Origin: an uncultured Prevotellaceae bacterium
GTDB lineage: Bacteria; Bacteroidota; Bacteroidia; Bacteroidales; Bacteroidaceae
DNA: 64,000 nt
NCBI GenBank assembly: GCA_945833925.1
Contig: CAMAFX010000003.1
Span: forward strand, 18,012-82,011
Reading direction: 5' to 3'
In this document: piece after piece, positions 35,055 through 43,464 of the stretch
Layout: each line of letters starts with the position of its first letter
How positions within the stretch are numbered: position 1 is the first letter of the stretch
Notes under the pieces: model-generated
The model's input: only the letters and a program-made list of their open reading frames with translations
Told to the model about the DNA's origin: nothing
Database searches by the model: none
Position numbers and translations under genes: made by a program

Positions 35055-35888
35055 ATGGCAAGAGAAAAAGTAAAGGACCCATCGGAAATGACCGTTGAGG
35101 CTAAACTGAAGAACTTGTATCAGTTGCAGACAATGTTGAGTGAGATTGACTCTTTCAAGACTCTCCGTGGTGAACTTCCACTCGAGGTGCAGGACCTGGA
35201 GGACGAGATTGAGGGACTGACAACTCGCGTGGGACGTATGCTCGAGCAGAGCGAGAATCTGAGAAGCGAGGTTAGCCAGCGCAAGGGTACAATCGAGAAG
35301 AACAACTCAGACATCGCACGCTACAAGGCTCAGATGGACAATGTGCGCAACAACCGCGAGTATGACTCTCTGACAAAGGAGATTGAATACAGCGAACTGG
35401 ACAACCAACTCAACGAGAAGAAGATTCGTGAGGCTAACGATACAATCGAAAATCTCCAGGAGCAGATTCGCAAGAGCAACGAGATGCTGAGCGAGCGTCG
35501 TGCAGACCTCGACCTGAAGAAGAGCGAACTCGACGAGATTATTCAGGAGACACGTGCCGAGGAGGAGAAACTCCGCGAGAAGGCTAAGGGTATCGAACTG
35601 ACCATCGAGACTCGTTTGCTCAGCGCATTCAAGCGCATCCGTAAGAATGCACGCAACGGTCTGGGTATCGTGTACGTACAGCGCGATGCTTGCGGTGGCT
35701 GCTTCAACAAGATTCCACCTCAGCGCCAACTTGATGTTCGCATGCACAAGAAGGTTATCGTGTGCGAGTATTGCGGACGTATTCTTATCGATCCAGAACT
35801 TGCCGGTGTCGAACTGAACAAGCCTGCCGAGGAGGAGAAGCCAAAGCGTGGCGGTCGCCGCACTTCACGTCGCAAGACTGAGGAATAA
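35055..35888 (+). CDS. Coiled-coil protein with C4 zinc ribbon (DUF164/zf-RING_7)
   Basis: 277 residues. Residues about 25-185 form a long antiparallel coiled coil rich in Glu, Lys and Leu. Then comes a zinc ribbon with CGGC (about 216-219) and CEYCG (about 237-241), followed by a basic and acidic tail ending in RRTSRRKTEE. This is the DUF164 architecture, linked in other bacteria to RNA or ribosome-associated roles; the function here is not proven. It lies downstream of the NIF3-like gene and ends at a terminator shared with a converging gene. Confidence 0.87.
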   Translation: MAREKVKDPSEMTVEAKLKNLYQLQTMLSEIDSFKTLRGELPLEVQDLEDEIEGLTTRVGRMLEQSENLRSEVSQRKGTIEKNNSDIARYKAQMDNVRNNREYDSLTKEIEYSELDNQLNEKKIREANDTIENLQEQIRKSNEMLSERRADLDLKKSELDEIIQETRAEEEKLREKAKGIELTIETRLLSAFKRIRKNARNGLGIVYVQRDACGGCFNKIPPQRQLDVRMHKKVIVCEYCGRILIDPELAGVELNKPAEEEKPKRGGRRTSRRKTEE

Positions 35889-35929
35889 TCTGATTATAAC
35901 TGAGGAGCAGTTATATATATAAATAAGGT

Positions 35930-35971
35930 ATGGGGAATGGATTGCATAGTCCGTTCCTCATTCTTTTTTTT
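35930..35971 (+). terminator. Rho-independent terminator after the zinc-ribbon gene
   Basis: Twelve-bp stem with two G-T pairs (35930-35941 with 35950-35961), 8-base loop, then TCTTTTTTTT. The element TATATATAAATAAGGTAT (35913-35930) runs directly into the stem. Confidence 0.85.
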
Positions 35972-36016
35972 GCAAGTGCCATCTGTTTACGGCGAGTGTG
36001 CCGTGGTGCACGTGCT

Positions 36017-36478
36017 TCAGATGTTTTCGTAGTCGGGGATGTCTGTCAGAAACTCGTATCGCCTGTCGTCGTAGTTTATCCTGCAACAAAAATGCTGTAT
36101 GCCATTGCTGATGATAAGGTAGGGGACCTGCAGTTTCATATTGTAGCGACATATCTGGTCGAACACTCTCTGGGTAATGGCAACAGATGGGGACTTGTAC
36201 TCGATAATGACTATCGGTTTGGCGTTGGAGCCATAGACAACACTGTCGCATCTCTTCTTCATCTCGCCAACCTGCAACGCTGTCTCGTTGGCAATTCTAC
36301 CCTTGGGATAGTGTTTGTTGGAGATAAGGAAGTGCACAAAATGCTGGCGGACCCATTCCTCTGGCGTCAGTGCTACGTAGCGCTGCCTGAGTATGTCGAA
36401 TACCTGAGGACGACCGTTCTCCTGCTTTGTCTTCAGGTCTGCATTGGGAAGATTGAGTGCTGGCATCATTGTGGACAT
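36017..36478 (-). CDS. HsdR N-terminal-domain protein (PD-(D/E)xK fold), stand-alone
   Basis: 153 residues. RPQVFDILRQRYVALTPEEWVRQHFVHFL leads into a core with the Asp of KRCDSVVYG and the IIEYKSP strand, the D...ExK nuclease-fold motif of HSDR_N. It is not a restriction enzyme by itself: the helicase domains of HsdR are absent and no hsdM or hsdS is near. Small proteins of this type occur in many Bacteroidetes next to holA and may act in DNA metabolism. ATGs at residues 4 and 5 are possible alternative starts. It is divergent from AMP nucleosidase-holA. Confidence 0.82.
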   Translation of the reverse strand: MSTMMPALNLPNADLKTKQENGRPQVFDILRQRYVALTPEEWVRQHFVHFLISNKHYPKGRIANETALQVGEMKKRCDSVVYGSNAKPIVIIEYKSPSVAITQRVFDQICRYNMKLQVPYLIISNGIQHFCCRINYDDRRYEFLTDIPDYENI

Positions 36479-36533
36479 GGTCGCTGTTTCTCTGCCTGAG
36501 TTTACTTTTTCTTCAAAAACTTAACTTTTCGTT

Positions 36534-36562
36534 TTTGATTTCATTATAAATATGTATCTTTG
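36534..36562 (+). promoter_or_regulatory. Promoter of the AMP nucleosidase-holA unit
   Basis: TTTG (36534-36537), 17 bases, TATCTTTG (36555-36562). The spacing is slightly shorter than usual. Confidence 0.6.
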
Positions 36563-36584
36563 CGTAGGCAAAAATAACAAAAAA

Positions 36585-37361
36585 ATGAAAACGAAACAAG
36601 AAATTGTCGAAAATTGGTTGCCAAGGTACACGCAGCATCCTCTTGAGGATTTTGGCAAGTATATTCTTCTCACAAATTTTAATAATTACGTTGATATCTT
36701 CTGCGAGGAATTCAATATTCCTGTGCCCGACTATAAGGCTAACATGCGCATGGCAACAGCAGGAGACATCACTTTCATTAATTTCGGCATGGGCAGTCCC
36801 AATGCAGCCATTATCATGGACTTGCTTGGAGCGATAAACCCAAAGGCTTGTCTTTTTCTTGGCAAATGTGGCGGTATCTCGCATAAAACACAACTCGGTG
36901 ACTTCATACTTCCTCTTGCTGCTATAAGAGGAGAGGGTACGAGCAACGATTATTATCCATCTGAAGTACCAGCGCTGCCTGCGTTCATGCTGCAACGTGC
37001 TGTGTCATCTGCCATTCGTGACATGCAGAGAGATTACTGGACTGGTACCATCTACACGACAAACCGCAGGATTTGGGAGCACGACGAAGATTTCAAGGAC
37101 TATCTGAGGAAGACGCGCGCAATGGGAGTGGATATGGAGACTGCTACGCTCTTTACATGCGGTTTCTACAACCATATTCCAACAGGTGCGCTTCTGCTTG
37201 TTTCTGACAACCCGATGACGCCTGAGGGTGTGAAGACAAGTCAGAGCGATCGTTCTGTAACGCAGAATTTCGCAAAACAACATGTCGAGATGGGCATTTT
37301 GGCTATGAATAAGATTATGGATGGTGACAAGACCGTCAGACACCTTAAGTATGACTGGTAA
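36585..37361 (+). CDS. amn: AMP nucleosidase (short Bacteroidetes form)
   Basis: 258 residues from the ATG at 36585. A longer opening from 36552 overlaps the promoter and is rejected. It has the PNP/UDP fold: TFINFGMGSPNAAIIMDLLGAI, FLGKCGGISHKTQLGDFILPLAAIRGEGTS and the substrate-binding GVDMETATLFTCG, with LLVSDNPMTPEGVKT at the end. It matches the AMP nucleosidase group of Bacteroidetes, which lacks the separate N-terminal domain of E. coli Amn. It would split AMP into adenine and ribose 5-phosphate. holA follows after 20 bp. Confidence 0.9.
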   Translation: MKTKQEIVENWLPRYTQHPLEDFGKYILLTNFNNYVDIFCEEFNIPVPDYKANMRMATAGDITFINFGMGSPNAAIIMDLLGAINPKACLFLGKCGGISHKTQLGDFILPLAAIRGEGTSNDYYPSEVPALPAFMLQRAVSSAIRDMQRDYWTGTIYTTNRRIWEHDEDFKDYLRKTRAMGVDMETATLFTCGFYNHIPTGALLLVSDNPMTPEGVKTSQSDRSVTQNFAKQHVEMGILAMNKIMDGDKTVRHLKYDW

Positions 37362-37381
37362 TTGTTTAATAGGAATTTATA

Positions 37382-38407
37382 ATGGCAGCAAAAGCAGCAG
37401 GACCTTCGTACGAGGAAATAATACGCGATGTGCGTGCAGGAAATCTCTCGCCTATATATTATCTCATGGGTGAGGAGGATTATTATATCGATAGGTTGAG
37501 CGACTTCATCGTTAAGTCGGTCTTGAAAGAAGAAGAGCGCGACTTCAATCTAGATGTCATATATGGTGGCGAAACAAATGCTAACCAGGTTATTCTTTTT
37601 GCTCAGGGCCTACCTATGATGGCAAAGTATCGTGTTGTTCTCTTGCGTGAGGCGCAGAACATGAATGACAGGGAGAATCTGGCAAGTTATTTGGCACATT
37701 ACAATCCTTCTACTGTACTCGTTGTATGTCATAAACACGGTAAATTGGATGCTCGCAAGGAATTGGCCAAGGAAGTTAAGAGGGTAGGCGTGCTGTTTGA
37801 GTCGAAACGGTTGGCAGATTACCAACTTCCTGGCTTTGTTACGTCATATTTCAAGCGTAATTCAATGGATTGCGAACCTGCCGCTGCACAAATGTTGAGT
37901 GAATACGTGGGAAGTGACCTCAACAGGCTCTCTTCGGAGATGGACAAACTGCTTCTGGCGACTCCACAAGGCACTACAAGGGTCACTCCAGCGCTTGTAG
38001 AGGAGCAAACGGGCATCAGCAAGGACTACAACAACTTTGAACTGCAGAATGCCCTTGCGGCACGCGACGTGTTAAAGGCGAATAGGATAGTGAAATATTA
38101 TGACAGTAACCCACGTTCTTTTGCATTACCCCTGACATTGGCGTCTTTGTTCGGATTTTTCTCGGATGTTATGCAGAGTTATTATGCACCATCACGCGAT
38201 GAGGCGTCGGTGGCTGCATGGTTGGGCAAGTCTACATGGCAGATTCGCCAGGCTATTCTTCCTGCAAGCCAGAGGTACAAGGCTGTAAAGGTAATGCAGA
38301 TTCTTGCGGAGATACGCCGAACAGATGCGCGAGGAAAGGGAGTAGGGGGCGATCGCACATCGCCCGGTGACTTGCTGCGTGAATTGGTTTTCTTTATACT
38401 ACATTAA
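37382..38407 (+). CDS. holA: DNA polymerase III delta subunit
   Basis: 341 residues, normal HolA length. The N-terminal domain has PIYYLMGEEDYYIDRLSDFIV, followed by ARKELAKEVKRVG, DLNRLSSEMDKLLL and EQTGISKDYNNFELQNALAARD, all usual HolA segments. It is the clamp-loader subunit that opens the beta sliding clamp. Co-directional with AMP nucleosidase (20-bp gap). The stop codon lies within the stem of a terminator. Confidence 0.94.
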   Translation: MAAKAAGPSYEEIIRDVRAGNLSPIYYLMGEEDYYIDRLSDFIVKSVLKEEERDFNLDVIYGGETNANQVILFAQGLPMMAKYRVVLLREAQNMNDRENLASYLAHYNPSTVLVVCHKHGKLDARKELAKEVKRVGVLFESKRLADYQLPGFVTSYFKRNSMDCEPAAAQMLSEYVGSDLNRLSSEMDKLLLATPQGTTRVTPALVEEQTGISKDYNNFELQNALAARDVLKANRIVKYYDSNPRSFALPLTLASLFGFFSDVMQSYYAPSRDEASVAAWLGKSTWQIRQAILPASQRYKAVKVMQILAEIRRTDARGKGVGGDRTSPGDLLRELVFFILH

Positions 38408-38442
38408 ACGTGCTCCAAGGGCACGTTTAATGGTCTTTTTTC
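38404..38442 (+). terminator. Rho-independent terminator of holA
   Basis: Perfect 10-bp stem TTAAACGTGC/GCACGTTTAA (38404-38413 with 38421-38430), 7-base loop, then TGGTCTTTTTT. The left arm contains the holA stop codon. Confidence 0.9.
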
Positions 38443-39474
38443 TACTTGATTCTTCTTCCCCCACCAGAGACGTTTTTTGTTGCCAAATGACTCATAGCAG
38501 GTCGTTGTACAACTTCAAACATTGCACTCTTTCTTTATCTTCCGAAATAATTTTAGTGTCGGATTGTCTGTTTCACCGGTGTTTATGGTGGTCTCACAGA
38601 TGGTCTACTGGCATCAAGATTATGTCTTAGGCTTGCGCAAAATACGTGTTTGCTGTATTATTTTGCTTTTTCTGTATATAAAAAGGTGAAATGTGCTGTG
38701 TTTGATGCACTATTTGTGCCAAAAAAGGCTCAATTTACTGTCTGTATACGGACAAAATAGCCCGAAATCGCTGTTTTTCACTCTAGAATACGTTTTTGTT
38801 CATACAAGAATGATTAGTGGTATCTCTATAAGTCTCAATATCTTACGCTTATTTTGATGCGCTGAGAATCGCGTAGAAATCTGAGAATCGTCCAGTTGTG
38901 CGTTATAGAGTGAAAACGCAAAAAATGGCATAATTTCACTTATCTTAAATTATCAATTAACATAATTTTGTTTTTACTTTCAATACACGTTCTTCAAGTG
39001 TGTTATTGATTTTAAAACAGCAATGGAGTAATAAGGCAACAATCTCACCCGATTAACATTTTGTATACTCTATGACATTTTTAATTTCAATACCCAAAAC
39101 CGACAGTTATAATTACTAAATGAATACATATTCACTACTTTTTATTTTATGTAACGTCTACAAAACCAACACATAACTCCATCTATGTTACAAGTAGACT
39201 TGCACTGATGTAAATATTCACTACTTTTATGTATTCATACAGTTATATATAGAATTCTATAATGCACAACTGCACTGAAAACCAATGTATAGCGATATTT
39301 TGTTCATCTTGTTACTCCAAAATGTTACAAATACGCCCATTATCATTATTAATATTCGTAATCGCAATACAAAACCATAATATACAAATGTATAGTTTAA
39401 AACAAGAAAAACAAATTTTCATTTGTTGTTTTACTTTTTATTTTCAATTTCTTGTTTTGTAAAAGGCGATTTGC
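38443..39474. other. AT-rich intergenic stretch of about 1 kb, no convincing gene
   Basis: No opening here has good codon use; those of 66 and 87 codons are Cys-, Phe- and Ser-rich and look random. Visible structure: an inverted pair TTTTTCACTCTAGAATACG (38775-38793) with CGTTATAGAGTGAAAAC (38901-38917); a direct repeat CTGAGAATCG (38862-38871 and 38881-38890); and a pair of TATTCACTACTTTT copies (39128-39142, 39215-39228) bordered by TGAATACAT (39121-39129) and ATGTATTCA (39229-39237). A full minus-strand promoter lies at 39385-39415. It may hold a small RNA or the worn remains of an insertion. Confidence 0.5.
39385..39415 (-). promoter_or_regulatory. Orphan minus-strand promoter in the 1-kb gap
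   Basis: TTTG (39415-39412), 19 bases, TACATTTG (39392-39385) on the minus strand. No gene follows on that strand before holA. A 16-codon ORF (MNKISLYIGFQCSCAL) with a GGAG about 10 bases before its ATG lies some 60 bases downstream. Confidence 0.4.
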
Positions 39475-39482
39475 TATCTTTG
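39475..39482 (+). promoter_or_regulatory. -7 element of the XRE regulator gene
   Basis: TATCTTTG with CTTG (39451-39454) 20 bases upstream. The leader to 39542 is about 50 bases. Confidence 0.55.
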
Positions 39483-39541
39483 CATTTGAAAAAAGTGAGT
39501 GTTGTGTTTATGCATCATCGTCACATTGAAATTTGGAGAAA

Positions 39542-40144
39542 ATGAAAGATCGTATTTTGCAAATCATGAGAAGTGAGGGAATGACCCAGCAAGAGTTCTC
39601 TCGAGCAACCGGACTGTCACCTGCTTCATTGTCTAGTATCTTTAATGGTAGGACGGCCCCCACAATGAAGCATGCGGAGGCTATGCACCGCCGTTTTCCT
39701 AACTTGAATCTTAGTTGGCTTCTGTTTGGCGAGGGTGAGATGTTCCTGTCTGATGAGAGTGGCTCACAGGGGGAAGGAAACGTGTCAGACAATGCTGGAA
39801 CTGATGTTAACAGGACTTCTGATACGCTGTTTCCTGAGTATGATACACCGGGTTCTGTCAATTCCCTAAAGTCACAAAATACGTCTCCAAATAATCCTGC
39901 TAATGCTTCTGGAACGGCATATAGTCATAATGTTCGCGCGCGCGAGGCAAATAGAAACGCAAATGGTGTCCCTTCAGAGCATCCATCGGTGTTAAATTCT
40001 TTCGATAGTGAAAGAGAGGCTTTCATGGATGCACTTCAGGCAGAGATGGAATTTGCGAAACTTCATAACATCAAACGAAGGAAGATAACTGAAATTCGTA
40101 TCTTCTTTGATGATGGTACTTTCGAGACGTTTAAGGGGAACTGA
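39542..40144 (+). CDS. XRE-family helix-turn-helix regulator
   Basis: 200 residues from the ATG at 39542, preceded by GGAG five bases upstream; a TTG nine bases earlier is an alternative. Residues 1-65 form a lambda-repressor-like domain: MTQQEFSRATGLSPASLSSIFNGRTAPT with helices 2 and 3, then the LNLSWLLFGEGEMFL end common in Bacteroidetes XRE proteins. The middle (about 75-150) is low-complexity, rich in Ser, Asn and Thr. The C-terminus (EFAKLHNIKRRKITEIRIFFDDGTFETFK) is a conserved-looking beta segment. DNA target unknown. It sits alone after the 1-kb gap, with its own promoter and terminator. Confidence 0.88.
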   Translation: MKDRILQIMRSEGMTQQEFSRATGLSPASLSSIFNGRTAPTMKHAEAMHRRFPNLNLSWLLFGEGEMFLSDESGSQGEGNVSDNAGTDVNRTSDTLFPEYDTPGSVNSLKSQNTSPNNPANASGTAYSHNVRAREANRNANGVPSEHPSVLNSFDSEREAFMDALQAEMEFAKLHNIKRRKITEIRIFFDDGTFETFKGN

Positions 40145-40157
40145 AAAGTTTCCCTTA
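40132..40157 (+). terminator. Terminator of the XRE regulator gene
   Basis: Stem TAAGGGGAAC/GTTTCCCTTA (40132-40141 with 40148-40157), one G-T pair, loop of 6, then TTTATTTG. It overlaps the stop codon. Confidence 0.75.
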
Positions 40158-40161
40158 TTTA

Positions 40162-40193
40162 TTTGTGTGCTTGATATGTTTTTGTTAAATTTG
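40162..40193 (+). promoter_or_regulatory. Full promoter of pyrK-pyrD
   Basis: TTTG (40162-40165), 20 bases, TAAATTTG (40186-40193). The leader to 40237 is about 35 bases. Confidence 0.75.
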
Positions 40194-40236
40194 CATAGTA
40201 TAAGATGTATTTAATTTCTCTATTTGTGATTTAGCC

Positions 40237-41010
40237 ATGAAGAAGTATATATTGGATCTTGAGGTTGTAGAAGTAAGCCACCCTCATCCACGATATGTTT
40301 TGATTAAGTTGACGGACACAAAGGCTCCGTTGCCAGAAATGGTGCCAGGACAGTTCGCTCAACTCCGAATAGATGGGTCGTCTACCACTTTTCTAAGACG
40401 CCCTATTTCTATTCATTATATGGATAGTAAAACAAATCAGTTATGGTTTTTGGTTCAAACTGTTGGCGATGGTACACGACAGGTTGCAAAACTCAAAAAG
40501 GGTGATACGCTCAACTGCGTACTTCCACTCGGTAATGGTTTCACCCTGCCTGCTGGTAAAGACGAGAAGATCTTGCTCGTAGGAGGAGGTGTAGGATGTG
40601 CACCTTTACTCTATATGGGCAAATGGATGTCTGAAATGGGGTGCAGACCAACCTTCCTTATAGGCGCACGCTCGGAGAGTGATTTGTTGCAATTAGACTT
40701 GTTCGAGAAGTATGGTGATGTGTATATTACCACAGAAGATGGCTCGAAGGGTGAAAAGGGCTTTGTAACACAGCATTCAGTTTTGAAAGAAAAGAAGTTT
40801 GATAGAATTTCCACTTGCGGACCATCTCCTATGATGAAGGCTGTTGCGCGATATGCAACGGAGTCGGACGTAAAGTGTGAGGTTTCGCTTGAGAATAAGA
40901 TGGCGTGCGGAGTTGGTGCGTGTCTTTGTTGTGTGCAAGATACCAATGATGGGCACAAATGTGTTTGTACCGACGGACCTGTTTTTGATATTAAGGAACT
41001 TAAATGGTAA
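40237..41010 (+). CDS. pyrK: Dihydroorotate dehydrogenase electron-transfer subunit
   Basis: 257 residues. The FAD domain has [12 protein letters not shown] (the RxxS/Y flavin motif) and the NAD domain has [19 protein letters not shown]. The C-terminal cysteines [13 protein letters not shown]...HKCVC hold the [2Fe-2S] cluster. PyrK passes electrons from PyrD to NAD+. The stop overlaps the ATG of pyrD, so the two are translated together. Confidence 0.94.
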   Translation: MKKYILDLEVVEVSHPHPRYVLIKLTDTKAPLPEMVPGQFAQLRIDGSSTTFLRRPISIHYMDSKTNQLWFLVQTVGDGTRQVAKLKKGDTLNCVLPLGNGFTLPAGKDEKILLVGGGVGCAPLLYMGKWMSEMGCRPTFLIGARSESDLLQLDLFEKYGDVYITTEDGSKGEKGFVTQHSVLKEKKFDRISTCGPSPMMKAVARYATESDVKCEVSLENKMACGVGACLCCVQDTNDGHKCVCTDGPVFDIKELKW

Positions 41011-41927
41011 AAGCCATGGCAGATTTAAGAACTAAAATTGGTTCACTTGAAATGGTGAACCCCGTAATGACTGCTTCGGGAACTTTCGGTTACGGAGTAG
41101 AATTTCAGGACTTCGTAGACCTGAGTAAGGTTGGTGGTATTATAGTAAAAGGAACGACCTTGAATCCACGCCAGGGCAATCCATATCCACGTATGGCAGA
41201 AACCGCGCAGGGAATGCTGAACTGTGTAGGTCTTCAGAACAAGGGCGTGGCACATTTCTGCGACCATATATATCCCATGATAAAGGACCTTCCAACCCGT
41301 GTTTTGGTAAACGTGTCGGGTTCGACGCCAGAGGACTATGCAGAGTGCGCAGCGAGAATAGCAGAACTGGAGAATATACCAGCCATAGAACTGAACATAT
41401 CATGTCCAAATGTAAAGCAAGGTGGAATGGCTTTCGGTGTTACCCCAGAAGGCGCATCTACAGTTGTAAAGGCTGTGCGTGAGGCTTATCCAAAGACGCT
41501 TATTGTGAAGTTGTCTCCTAACGTGACAAGCATTACTGATATTGCAATGGCTGTTCAGGATGCCGGAGCCGATGCTGTCTCTCTTATCAACACACTCATG
41601 GGTATGGCTATTGATGCCGAAAAACGCAAGAAACTGCTGTCTATTGGAACAGGAGGTCTTAGCGGTCCTGCAGTAAAACCTGTTGCGTTGCGAATGGTTT
41701 ATCAGGTGGCACATGCCGTTAACATTCCGGTGATAGGCCTTGGAGGTATAAGCAGTGCAACCGATGCAATTGAGTTCCTTCTGGCAGGAGCGTCTGCCAT
41801 AGAGATAGGAACAGCCAACTTCCTTGATCCTGCAATATCGGAGAAGGTCGCTGTTGGTATCAATGAATACTTGGATCGTCATCACTTCTCCAGTGTAAAG
41901 GATATAATCGGAGCGTTGGAGGATTGA
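41004..41927 (+). CDS. pyrD: Dihydroorotate dehydrogenase, class 1B
   Basis: 307 residues, a TIM barrel with [49 protein letters not shown] (Cys is the class 1 base) and [27 protein letters not shown]. It oxidises dihydroorotate to orotate and needs PyrK. The start at 41004 overlaps the pyrK stop (ATGGTAA) and has AAGGA seven bases upstream. The ATG at 41016 (MADLRTKI) is an alternative and matches the usual family N-terminus. Confidence 0.95.
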   Translation: MVKAMADLRTKIGSLEMVNPVMTASGTFGYGVEFQDFVDLSKVGGIIVKGTTLNPRQGNPYPRMAETAQGMLNCVGLQNKGVAHFCDHIYPMIKDLPTRVLVNVSGSTPEDYAECAARIAELENIPAIELNISCPNVKQGGMAFGVTPEGASTVVKAVREAYPKTLIVKLSPNVTSITDIAMAVQDAGADAVSLINTLMGMAIDAEKRKKLLSIGTGGLSGPAVKPVALRMVYQVAHAVNIPVIGLGGISSATDAIEFLLAGASAIEIGTANFLDPAISEKVAVGINEYLDRHHFSSVKDIIGALED

Positions 41928-41992
41928 CGGAAGGTAATCCATCGTTATATCATTGGCTTTTGAATTGCTTATATATATATATAATAAGGTAT

Positions 41993-43195
41993 ATGAAATA
42001 CGACTTTGATGAGATAATAGAAAGACGTGGCACTGATGCATACAAGTATGTGTATCTGAAAGATGTATGCGGCAGGGATGATGTGCTGCCAATGTGGGTT
42101 GCCGATATGGACTTTGCAACTCCACCGTTTGTTATGCGAACGTTGCAGAAACGTCTCGAACAGAGAATAATGGGTTACACTTGCAGCACAACCGAGTATC
42201 GTCAAAGTATTGTTGACTGGTGTAGAAGCCATTATCAGTGGGAGATAAAGCCAGAGTACATCAATTATGTTCCAGGCGTTGTGGCAGGTATTTATCTTGC
42301 TATTCAGACCTTCACGGAGAAGGGTGACAAGATTCTGATACAGGATCCTGTATACCATCCGTTCAGATTCGTTCCGGAAGGCAGCGACAGAGTTGTCAAG
42401 TGGAATCATCTGGTTCGTACGGAATCATCTTTCGAGATGGATTTTGATGCTTTGCGCGAAGATGTCAAGGGATGCAAGATGATGATACTCTGCAATCCTC
42501 ATAATCCTGCGGGAATCTGCTGGAGTAGGGATACCTTGCAGAAAGTGGCGCAGATATGTGCCGAGGAAGGTGTATTGGTAGTAAGCGACGAGATTCACTG
42601 TGATATGGTTCTCGGAGGACACCAGCATATTCCTTTCGCCACAGTCAGTGAAGAGGCCGGCAGAATCAGTATCACCTTACAGGCACCAAGCAAGACATTC
42701 AATATGCCAGGTATTGTTTGTTCGCAGGCTGTTGTTCTGAACCCCTTGCTTCGTGAGAAATATTTCTCGTATATAGAGAATAGTGACATGGACCTTGGTA
42801 ATGTGTTCTGCTATTCATGCGCAGCCGCATGCTACACGGATGAGGGCAACGAATGGAGAGAGCAAATGCTGGACTATGTACAGGGTAACATTGATTTGTT
42901 GGCTGATGGTTTGGAGAATGCTACCGACAAGATAAAGGTAATTCGCCCTCAGGCTTCTTTCCTTGTATTGCTGGATTGCAGAAATCTTCTCGCACAACTT
43001 GCAGGTGAAAGCACAGGAGAAGAAGCACAGGAAAAACTGGTAAGATTCCTTGCGGATAAGTGTGGTGTGGGATTTAACTCTGGCAGTATGTTCGGACCTG
43101 GTGGTGTAGGATATATGCGCGCCAACTTAGGATGCCCACGCTCTGTCGTTAAGCAGTCTCTGGAACAGATTGTGGCAGGACTTGCCACCTTGTGA
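41993..43195 (+). CDS. MalY/PatB-family C-S lyase or aminotransferase
   Basis: 400 residues of PLP fold type I from the ATG at 41993; a longer opening from 41924 crosses the end of pyrD and an AT-rich repeat and is rejected. FDEIIERRGTDAYKY...LPMWVADMDFATP is the MalY/PatB N-terminus. CNPHNPAG, VVSDEIHCDMVL and the PLP lysine in APSKTFNMPG follow. The end is NSGSMFGPGGVGYMRANLGCPR. Such enzymes release H2S and pyruvate from cystathionine or cysteine. An element TATATATAATAAGGTAT lies directly before the start and supplies AAGG as a possible ribosome site. Confidence 0.9.
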   Translation: MKYDFDEIIERRGTDAYKYVYLKDVCGRDDVLPMWVADMDFATPPFVMRTLQKRLEQRIMGYTCSTTEYRQSIVDWCRSHYQWEIKPEYINYVPGVVAGIYLAIQTFTEKGDKILIQDPVYHPFRFVPEGSDRVVKWNHLVRTESSFEMDFDALREDVKGCKMMILCNPHNPAGICWSRDTLQKVAQICAEEGVLVVSDEIHCDMVLGGHQHIPFATVSEEAGRISITLQAPSKTFNMPGIVCSQAVVLNPLLREKYFSYIENSDMDLGNVFCYSCAAACYTDEGNEWREQMLDYVQGNIDLLADGLENATDKIKVIRPQASFLVLLDCRNLLAQLAGESTGEEAQEKLVRFLADKCGVGFNSGSMFGPGGVGYMRANLGCPRSVVKQSLEQIVAGLATL

Positions 43196-43217
43196 TTATA
43201 TCTTACAGATTTTACAA

Positions 43218-43288
43218 ACAAAGAACTCTGGGAATTTCCTTAATCCTTGGTCATCATAAAGGATATGGAGGTTCCCAGAGCTCTTTGT
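43218..43288. terminator. Long hairpin between the converging MalY-like and small ORF genes
   Basis: ACAAAGAACTCTGGGAA (43218-43234) pairs with TTCCCAGAGCTCTTTGT (43272-43288) at 16 of 17 positions, with a 37-base loop. Each side ends in an A/T-rich arm. Confidence 0.65.
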
Positions 43289-43308
43289 TCTATTCAGTGT
43301 TGTTCTTC

Positions 43309-43464
43309 TTACAATTCGTTAGCGGGTATCTCAAGGACGAGATTACCTCTTCTTACAACGAGAGAAAGGTTGTCATGCTTTGCTCTCTCTATAAGGCGCG
43401 TCTGAGCAAGGAGGATTCCCTTGTCGATGCGACGTGCCATTTCTAGCTTTTCACGATCTTTCAT
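43309..43464 (-). CDS. 51-residue protein overlapping the zeta-toxin gene, candidate antitoxin or partner
   Basis: On the minus strand the ATG at 43464 shares its bases with the stop of the zeta-like gene (ATGA overlap). The product is MKDREKLEMARRIDKGILLA followed by QTRLIERAKHDNLSLVVRR and GNLVLEIPANEL. It is highly charged, helical for about 30 residues and then probably beta. The 4-bp overlap and a plausible composition support translation by coupling. I do not recognise the family. Epsilon antitoxins are longer (about 90 aa) and are encoded before zeta, so if this is the antitoxin the order is reversed. Confidence 0.6.
   Translation of the reverse strand: MKDREKLEMARRIDKGILLAQTRLIERAKHDNLSLVVRRGNLVLEIPANEL

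Noticed and set aside
36017-36478. Remnant of a type I restriction system
   Set aside because: Only the HsdR N-terminal domain is present, as a complete small gene of a kind common in Bacteroidetes. No hsdM, hsdS or helicase fragment is found.
38367-38630. 87-codon plus-strand frame starting inside holA
   Set aside because: It starts within holA in another frame, crosses the holA terminator and has low-quality composition.
39262-39462. 66-codon open frame in the large intergenic gap
   Set aside because: Random-looking composition rich in Cys, Phe, Ile and Gln, no promoter or ribosome site in front, and the strand-opposite promoter crosses it.
43192-43446. 84-codon plus-strand frame after the MalY-like gene
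   Set aside because: It covers a hairpin and lies opposite the 51-aa ORF, which has better context through its ATGA overlap with the zeta gene.
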